DNA of 62,459 nucleotides from Clostridium sulfidigenes (GTDB taxonomy: Bacteria > Bacillota > Clostridia > Clostridiales > Clostridiaceae). The DNA lies in assembly GCF_000732635.1 (NCBI RefSeq), contig NZ_JPMD01000006.1, positions 1 to 62,459 on the forward strand, written 5' to 3'. The notes below the pieces were generated by a model. It saw only the letters and a program-made list of their open reading frames with translations, had not been told where the DNA came from and ran no database searches. The position numbers and the translations under genes were made by a program. Each line of letters begins with the position of its first letter. The first letter of the stretch is position 1. Of this stretch, positions 57,201-62,459 are shown one piece after another.

Positions 57201-58226
57201 TTATTTCCCCCCTAATACATCAAATACTGGAACATTGACAGCTTCTCTAAGACCTTTTAAGAATTCATCCTTTGGAAATTCATATCCATAAGGTGATTTT
57301 GGATTTGAAGTTATGCAAACCACAGTTATCTTATTTAGGACCTTTATGACCCCACCTTGCCTATGGAATCTATAAAGGCTTTCACTACTAATAAATAGCT
57401 TAGTACCATCTTCCACAAGAAAAGTTATATCTTTATATAGGTTAGTAGAAGTCATGATATTTTTAATAAGTTTGTCAGAAACTGCACCTTTAATAACTAC
57501 ATGGGATACTTGTTCACTCAAAGCTTCTACAATTTCTTTTGAAGCTTCTAGGGCAGTTAAAACCTCTAGTACTTTATAGGTACCATCCTTATAAATGATG
57601 CCTACAATTCCTGAATCACATATTTTTGTTGCGACATTTAAAATAGACCTATCTTGCTCATGGGGTAAACTTAATAGATCCATAGTATGTTTTGTCTCAC
57701 TTATGACGGTCTTCATACTTCTTGATAGAGCGGCTCCTGTAGATAACACTGTAGCTTCTGTTATGGCGGGTGAAGCAAAGGTCTTTCTACTTAAAGCTCC
57801 ATCTACTATTACAAGATCACACTGAAGACTTAATAATTGATCTTTTATATTGGTCATATATGAATTCACGGAAGGTCCTCCTAAATCCACATAACCATCA
57901 CTTAAGGCTTTACAAATAACAACTTCTCCCATAGGAGTATTTATTCCTGTAGTTCTTACAATTTCTCTTGTGAAATCACTATTTAAAAGACATTGTTTGG
58001 CTGTAGCAATCACAGTCCCCTTTTCAATATATATCTTAGGTTTCTCTGTAGCCGTAACCCTGTCTAACTCTTCACCATCTCTCCCTATAGAAGTTAGGCC
58101 AAGGGACACAGAGCCCCTAGCCTCCTTCAAGATATGGTTTAAAGTCGTAGTTTTTCCCACATTTTTATTCATACCTATAATAGATACACTTTTATATGGT
58201 TTCAATAACTTTAAAATTTCATTCAT
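57201..58226 (-). CDS. kamB: KamB, putative aminomutase reactivase subunit
   Basis: About 341 aa. I take the ATG at 58226; a GTG three codons earlier is in frame and the binding site is weak. A P-loop near the N-terminus, 'SIIGMNKNVGKTTTLNHIL', suggests a nucleotide-binding fold. Further landmarks are 'LVIVDGALSRKTFASPAIT' and 'VCITSNPKSPYGYEF'. It is known only from lysine-fermentation operons and is expected to work with KamC on KamDE. The mechanism is not established. Confidence 0.85.
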   Translation of the reverse strand: MNEILKLLKPYKSVSIIGMNKNVGKTTTLNHILKEARGSVSLGLTSIGRDGEELDRVTATEKPKIYIEKGTVIATAKQCLLNSDFTREIVRTTGINTPMGEVVICKALSDGYVDLGGPSVNSYMTNIKDQLLSLQCDLVIVDGALSRKTFASPAITEATVLSTGAALSRSMKTVISETKHTMDLLSLPHEQDRSILNVATKICDSGIVGIIYKDGTYKVLEVLTALEASKEIVEALSEQVSHVVIKGAVSDKLIKNIMTSTNLYKDITFLVEDGTKLFISSESLYRFHRQGGVIKVLNKITVVCITSNPKSPYGYEFPKDEFLKGLREAVNVPVFDVLGGK

Positions 58227-58248
58227 TAAGATCACTTCTAACTATATT

Positions 58249-59499
58249 CTAGTGAGCGTGTCTTTCGTTTCTTTCTAATCCTGTTGGTTCTAAAGCAAGT
58301 TTTTCACCGTTTAATAATCCAGCAACTCCAACTTTATGAACTGATTTCTTACCTGTACAAACATCACAAGTACATCCTGGAGTGTAGTTTGTTGGCTCAG
58401 AGTAAGTAGTTATAACTCCTTCAAAGTTTCTAAGTATTACTTTATCATGGCTTTGAGAAATTACATAGTTTGGCATAACTGGAGTTTTTCCACCGCCGCC
58501 TGGAGCGTCAACAACGAATGTTGGTACGCAGTATCCAGAAGTATGTCCTCTTAATCCTTCAATTATTTCGATACCTTTAGAAACTGGAGTTCTGAAGTGC
58601 TCTAGTCCTAATGATAAGTCACATTGATAGATGTAGTAAGGTCTAACTCTGATTTTAACTAAATCGTTAACTAATTGTTTCATTGTGTGAACACAGTCAT
58701 TTACTCCTCTTAGAAGTACTGATTGGTTTCCTAGTGGTATACCAGCATTAGCCATTCTCTCACATGCAGCTTTAGACTCTTCTGTGATTTCGTTTGGATG
58801 GTTAAAGTGAGTATTTAACCAGATTGGGTGGTATTTCTTTAACATATTTACAAGTCCATCAGTAATTCTTTGTGGCATAACTACTGGTGTTCTTGAACCA
58901 ATTCTGATTATTTCTACGTGTGGTATTGCTCTTAATTTGCTGATGATGTACTCAAGTACTGAATCGTCAACTAGTAAAGCATCTCCACCTGATAATAGAA
59001 CGTCTCTGATTACTGGTGTTTTGCTGATATAATCTATAGCTTTATCTATTCTTTCCATTGGCATGCAGTCATCGCTTTGTCCTGCAAATCTTCTTCTTGT
59101 GCAGTGTCTGCAGTACATAGAGCATTGGTCAGTTATAAGAAGTAATACTCTATCTGGATATCTATGAGTTAATCCAGGTACTGGAGAATCTGTATCTTCG
59201 TGTAGTGGGTCTTCTAAATCTGCAGCAGATTTATGAGCTTCTAATCCTGTTGGGATAGCTTGTAATCTTACTGGGTCATTAGCATTGTTTGGATCGATTA
59301 ATGATAAGTAGTAAGGAGTTATAGCCATTCTTAAAGTTTCAAGACATTTTTTAGCTCCTTCTTCTTCTTCTGGAGTTAATGGAATATACTTCTTTAATTC
59401 ATCTAAAGTTTCTATTCTGTTTTTTGTTTGCCATTTCCAGTCAAACCATTGTTCATCTGTAACGTTTGGAAATAATTCTTTTCTACGAGTTGTATTCAT
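58249..59499 (-). CDS. kamA: Lysine 2,3-aminomutase
   Basis: A 416-aa radical SAM, PLP-dependent enzyme converting L-lysine to L-beta-lysine, the first step of the pathway. The [4Fe-4S] motif is 'CSMYCRHCTRRRF' near residue 125-137. 'LLSGGDALLVDD' binds SAM. C-terminal zinc Cys: 'PGCTCDVC'. The PLP lysine lies in the region near 'VDAPGGGGKTPVMP'. AGGGGG supports the ATG. Confidence 0.97.
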   Translation of the reverse strand: MNTTRRKELFPNVTDEQWFDWKWQTKNRIETLDELKKYIPLTPEEEEGAKKCLETLRMAITPYYLSLIDPNNANDPVRLQAIPTGLEAHKSAADLEDPLHEDTDSPVPGLTHRYPDRVLLLITDQCSMYCRHCTRRRFAGQSDDCMPMERIDKAIDYISKTPVIRDVLLSGGDALLVDDSVLEYIISKLRAIPHVEIIRIGSRTPVVMPQRITDGLVNMLKKYHPIWLNTHFNHPNEITEESKAACERMANAGIPLGNQSVLLRGVNDCVHTMKQLVNDLVKIRVRPYYIYQCDLSLGLEHFRTPVSKGIEIIEGLRGHTSGYCVPTFVVDAPGGGGKTPVMPNYVISQSHDKVILRNFEGVITTYSEPTNYTPGCTCDVCTGKKSVHKVGVAGLLNGEKLALEPTGLERNERHAH

Positions 59500-59570
59500 T
59501 AATTGTTACCCCCTATAATTTCACATTTATATATATTAATTTTATTAATTAATCAATTATAATCTACGGA

Positions 59571-60608
59571 TTAAACGTATAATTCTTGGAATATAGCTCT
59601 TAGAGTTTCGTTTTCTCTTAACTCTTGTAATGTTATTTCAGCATGTCCTTTAGTATATCCGTTTCCTACTATCATAGTTACGTCTTTACCTACACCCTCA
59701 GCTCCTAAAGCAGCTTTAGTGAATGCTGTAGCCATTGAGAAGAAGTAAACTATACCGTCATCTTTAACTGGTAATATAGTTGACATTTCTGTGTTTTGAA
59801 CGTTAACTATGTTGATAGATACATCAACTTCTTCGCCGTTGTTGTTAGCTAAAGCTAAGTTCATTACGTCGATAGCTTTAGTAGCATCTCCGATAACTAT
59901 TTTCATGTTTAAGTTTAATCTTCTTAATCTTGCAGCTTCTTCTTCGTTTCTAACTAAACCAATAACGTTTCCTGTTGGTCCAACTCTTTTAACTGCTTCG
60001 TAGCAACATAACATTCCTGATTTTCCTGCTGCTCCTAATAAAAGAACTGATTGTCCTGGTCTAACTAATTTAGCAACTTGAGCTGGAGCTCCTGCTACGT
60101 CTAGTGCAGCTAGTGCTAAAGTTTCTTCCATATCTTCTGGAAGTTTAGCATATAATCCGCTTTCGAATAATATTGCTTGACCTTTAATTTCTACTCTATC
60201 GATGTCTGGTTTAATATCGATGATTTCTTCTATTTTAAGTGGAGTTAATGAAAGAGATACTAATGTAGAGATTTTGTCTCCAACTTTAAGATCAGTTTTT
60301 CCTTCTAATGCAGCTCCTATTTTAGCAATTTTACCGATAAGCATTCCGCCTGAACCAGTTACAGGGTTTTGCATTTTTCCTCTTTCTCCAACGATTTCAA
60401 GGATTTTTGCTTTTATTTTTTCTACGTCATGTCCAGCTTCTTCTTCTATTTGTGTAAAGCTTGCTGAGTCAACGTTTAAAGCTTGAACGTCGATAAGTAT
60501 TTCATTATCATATATTTCCATTGTATTGTCTATTTTTAAAGCTGGTTGTGGTAATACTCCTGCTGGTGTTATTACTCTGTGAGTTCCATATTTACATCCT
60601 TTTTTCAT
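59571..60608 (-). CDS. kdd: L-erythro-3,5-diaminohexanoate dehydrogenase
   Basis: A 345-aa NAD(P)-dependent enzyme that oxidatively deaminates 3,5-diaminohexanoate to 3-keto-5-aminohexanoate. The ATG at 60608 is chosen after AAAGGAG; a GTG three codons upstream overlaps the site. Start 'KKGCKYGTHRVI' is typical. It has an alcohol dehydrogenase-like layout with the Rossmann motif 'VLLLGAAGKSGMLCCYEAV' near residue 200. Flanked by kce upstream and kamA downstream. Confidence 0.94.
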   Translation of the reverse strand: MKKGCKYGTHRVITPAGVLPQPALKIDNTMEIYDNEILIDVQALNVDSASFTQIEEEAGHDVEKIKAKILEIVGERGKMQNPVTGSGGMLIGKIAKIGAALEGKTDLKVGDKISTLVSLSLTPLKIEEIIDIKPDIDRVEIKGQAILFESGLYAKLPEDMEETLALAALDVAGAPAQVAKLVRPGQSVLLLGAAGKSGMLCCYEAVKRVGPTGNVIGLVRNEEEAARLRRLNLNMKIVIGDATKAIDVMNLALANNNGEEVDVSINIVNVQNTEMSTILPVKDDGIVYFFSMATAFTKAALGAEGVGKDVTMIVGNGYTKGHAEITLQELRENETLRAIFQELYV

Positions 60609-60719
60609 TAAAAACACTCCTTTTTACTTTAGTCTCAATAAATTTTTTTCTACTTAATTATTGTTTATTATATTTTTAATCTTATACGTTAAAAATAACT
60701 TCTTATATTATGCTTCAAA

Positions 60720-61544
60720 TTATAAAGCTTTAAGTCCTAATATTTCTCTTGCTTCTGCTGGAGTTGCAATTTCTCTTCCTAATTCTTTAGCTATTCTTAC
60801 AGCTTTTTCAACTAGGTCAGCATTGCTTTCTGCCATAACACCTTTTGATAGGTATACGTTATCTTCAAATCCAACTCTTACATGTCCACCTTCTATCATA
60901 GACATTGCAGCTAATGGGAATTCATTTCTGCCTATTCCTGATACTGTGTAAGTGCTTCCTGCTGGAATACTTTCTTTCATAAATACAAAGTCTCTCATTC
61001 CAGCACTTATTCCACCATTAACTCCCATAACGAAGTTGAAGTGCATTGGTGCTTTTATAAATCCTTTTTTATGAAGTCTGATCGCCATGTCAATCATACC
61101 TTTATCGAATACTTCGATTTCTGGCTTAACGTTTAACTCAATCATTTTGCTTCCAAATTCTTTGATTGTATTCTCTGTATTGACAAATATTTCGTCTCCA
61201 CCAAAGTTACAAGTTCCACAGTCTAATGTTGCCATTTCTGGTTTTAAGTCAACTGGTTGAAGTCTTTCTGCGTTGCTCATTCCTACAGCACCACCAGTAG
61301 ATGGTTGAACGATAACGTCTGGACATCTTCTTTTAATTTCAGCTATACAAGCCGCAAATCTATCTTTGTCTTGAGTTGGAGTACCATCGTCTTCTCTAAC
61401 GTGAAGATGAATTATACTAGCTCCAGCCTTATAACATCTTTCAGCCTCTTGACCAATTTCTTCCACTGTGTAAGGAACATTTGGATTTTGTTCTTTAGTA
61501 ACCTCTGCACCACAAATAGCTGCAGCAATTATTAACTTTTCCAT
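60720..61544 (-). CDS. kce: 3-keto-5-aminohexanoate cleavage enzyme
   Basis: A 274-aa zinc-dependent BKACE-family enzyme that reacts 3-keto-5-aminohexanoate with acetyl-CoA to give 3-aminobutyryl-CoA and acetoacetate. Metal ligands His-x-His in 'IIHLHVREDDGTPT' (residues about 46-48) and a later Glu. 'PSTGGAVGMS' and 'GGHVRVGFEDN' are family landmarks. AAGGGGG before the ATG. Confidence 0.95.
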   Translation of the reverse strand: MEKLIIAAAICGAEVTKEQNPNVPYTVEEIGQEAERCYKAGASIIHLHVREDDGTPTQDKDRFAACIAEIKRRCPDVIVQPSTGGAVGMSNAERLQPVDLKPEMATLDCGTCNFGGDEIFVNTENTIKEFGSKMIELNVKPEIEVFDKGMIDMAIRLHKKGFIKAPMHFNFVMGVNGGISAGMRDFVFMKESIPAGSTYTVSGIGRNEFPLAAMSMIEGGHVRVGFEDNVYLSKGVMAESNADLVEKAVRIAKELGREIATPAEAREILGLKAL

Positions 61545-61614
61545 TTTAAATCCCCCTTATTTAGTTAAATTTTTAACAATACTTTTGCAAGAAATCTTGC
61601 ATGTGATTACTTAA

Positions 61615-61995
61615 TTACTTTCTCTTCTTATCTTTTGGTACTACGCATATTCCAGTTGCTTTACAAACAACTATTGGCTCTTCTAAAACGTCACAAGCTG
61701 AATCGTTGATTTCAGGTCTTGGAACTATTACTTTTCTAGCTTCAAAAGTCATTTTTCTTGATGTGTTTCCAACGTGTACGATTTCACCTACAGCTTCGAT
61801 ATAATCTCCAGCAAATACAGGTGCCATGAATTCTACGTTTTCATAAGCTTTGAATAGACCTTCGTCTCCATCATTTTGTATTAATAATTCTGTAGCTACA
61901 TCTCCAAATAATTGTAGCATTCTTGCTCCATCAACAAGATTTCCACCGTAGTGTGCATCATGTGCGCTCATTCTTAATCTGATTACTGATTTCAT
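61615..61995 (-). CDS. kal: 3-aminobutyryl-CoA ammonia-lyase
   Basis: A 126-aa hot-dog-fold enzyme removing ammonia from 3-aminobutyryl-CoA to give crotonyl-CoA. Landmarks: '[25 protein letters not shown]' region (piece '[14 protein letters not shown]') and '[18 protein letters not shown]'-like (piece '[11 protein letters not shown]'). First gene of the operon, directly downstream of the lysine riboswitch. Its product enters the Bcd-EtfAB step encoded at 44.5-47.4 kb. Confidence 0.94.
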   Translation of the reverse strand: MKSVIRLRMSAHDAHYGGNLVDGARMLQLFGDVATELLIQNDGDEGLFKAYENVEFMAPVFAGDYIEAVGEIVHVGNTSRKMTFEARKVIVPRPEINDSACDVLEEPIVVCKATGICVVPKDKKRK

Positions 61996-62069
61996 TTTCT
62001 TTTCCCCCTATAAAATAATCGTTTACTTTTTATTTATGTATAACTTTTTAGTATAAATATATAGTAAAT

Positions 62070-62101
62070 AAAAAATGGCGTTGAAAATATTCAACACCAT
62101 T
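62070..62101 (-). terminator. Riboswitch-controlled terminator upstream of kal
   Basis: AATGGTGTTGA (minus, 62091-62101) pairs with TCAACGCCATT (62074-62084), one G-U, followed by TTTTTT. Ten bases of its arm and loop are exactly complementary to 62135-62144, giving a possible antiterminator. Confidence 0.85.
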
Positions 62102-62150
62102 AGATAACTAAGTTAGTTAGAACTATCAATGCAATGAATATTTTTCATTC

Positions 62151-62318
62151 CATAAATAGCTCTCCATATAACATGGCAGTGATAAAACCTTGTGTCTTAT
62201 CCCCAAGTAATACAAAATACCTTTGCATCCTTTCGGCCTATAAACAATTCACTGTAACATCAGAGGGTATTCTCCTTAACATTTATCAGTTACCAATTTA
62301 TAAGCGCCTCTACTTATG
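62151..62318 (-). ncRNA. Lysine riboswitch (L-box) aptamer
   Basis: Minus strand, in order: P1 CATAAGTAG, AGAGGCGC, AAGGAGA, GCCGAAAGGATGCAAAGG, CTTGGGG, CACTGCCATGTTATATGGAGAGC, then the P1 partner CTATTTATG (landmark pieces, each matching the L-box consensus as I recall it). P1 is 62310-62318 with 62151-62159. The P1 3' strand is also the 5' arm of an alternative hairpin (62145-62159 with 62123-62137, 13 of 15 pairs). It heads the lysine fermentation operon rather than a biosynthesis gene. Confidence 0.9.
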
Positions 62319-62368
62319 ATTCAATATTAAATTTTTAAACAATTCAATATATTATTTATCATGTACCC

Positions 62369-62397
62369 ATTATAAATCTAATATTTTAGAAATGCAA
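62369..62397 (-). promoter_or_regulatory. Promoter of the lysine fermentation operon
   Basis: TTGCAT (62392-62397) and TATAAT (62369-62374) on the minus strand, spacing 17, placing the start about 45 bases before the aptamer P1. Confidence 0.85.
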
Positions 62398-62459
62398 TGG
62401 TTTTTTTTAAAAAAATTTTTAAATTAATATAAGTTTTTTGTAGATTTTGAATTTTACTT

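Noticed and set aside
62134..62319. A 61-codon plus-strand reading frame
   Set aside because: It lies antisense to the lysine riboswitch aptamer and has no ribosome binding site; the RNA structure explains the sequence.

Overview
The window is about 62 kb of very AT-rich DNA from what looks like a Clostridium sensu stricto (cluster I) chromosome. The evidence is the rex-crt-bcd-etfB-etfA-hbd butyryl-CoA operon, an NfnAB transhydrogenase, a complete lysine-to-butyrate fermentation operon (kal, kce, kdd, kamA-E), a CIRCE-controlled groESL, strong AGGAGG ribosome binding sites and many TTG/GTG starts. I cannot name the species. Nearly all genes are on the minus strand; the clear plus-strand genes are a small DUF4177 protein and an ABC-F ATPase. 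I see no tRNA, rRNA, CRISPR array or transposase gene.

Layout from left to right: (1) 0.1-7.9 kb, housekeeping and orphan genes: RsuA-type pseudouridine synthase, DUF4177 protein, lytic transglycosylase, a seven-repeat Y_Y_Y-like protein, UPF0178 protein, pgi and a Ca/Na antiporter. (2) 8.1-13.7 kb, an ABC exporter locus with three permeases (two of them a recent mosaic tandem duplication), a cyclophilin-like lipoprotein and a frameshifted ATPase. (3) 14-17.3 kb, small unknown proteins and a DUF134 regulator with a 30-bp perfect palindrome at its promoter. (4) 17.6-21 kb, guaB-guaA behind a guanine-class riboswitch. (5) 21.1-35.7 kb, a type IV pilus cluster (pilD-pilB-pilC-pilA, then pilM-N-O, three minor pilin-like genes and a secreted protein with two vWA domains), preceded by a c-di-GMP-II riboswitch. 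(6) 36-42.8 kb, groESL, a TVP38-family membrane protein, an OGG-type glycosylase, a C_GCAxxG_C_C protein and nfnAB. (7) 43.4-49.1 kb, the butyryl-CoA operon with its regulator Rex. (8) 49.6-53.1 kb, ABC-F and pdxST. (9) 53.4-62.4 kb, the lysine fermentation operon behind a lysine riboswitch.

The parts fit together. Lysine is converted through beta-lysine and 3,5-diaminohexanoate to 3-aminobutyryl-CoA and crotonyl-CoA. Crotonyl-CoA then enters the Bcd-EtfAB step encoded 5-15 kb away, and NfnAB balances NAD(P)H and ferredoxin. Rex is expected to tie this to the NADH/NAD ratio. For the three riboswitches I could read plausible expression platforms from base complementarity. The guanine switch reads as OFF. 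The c-di-GMP-II switch reads as ON, driving pili. The lysine switch reads as ON, driving catabolism rather than repressing biosynthesis.

The least explained material is a set of long-stem structured intergenic elements at 1430-1715, 31601-31698 and probably 6696-6853. The first two share a core of about 40 nt although their outer stems differ in sequence. Five probable single-base frameshifts (ABC ATPase, pilD, hbd twice, ABC-F) fall in otherwise normal genes, several in homopolymers. They may be sequencing errors rather than real decay and should be verified before any biological conclusion.
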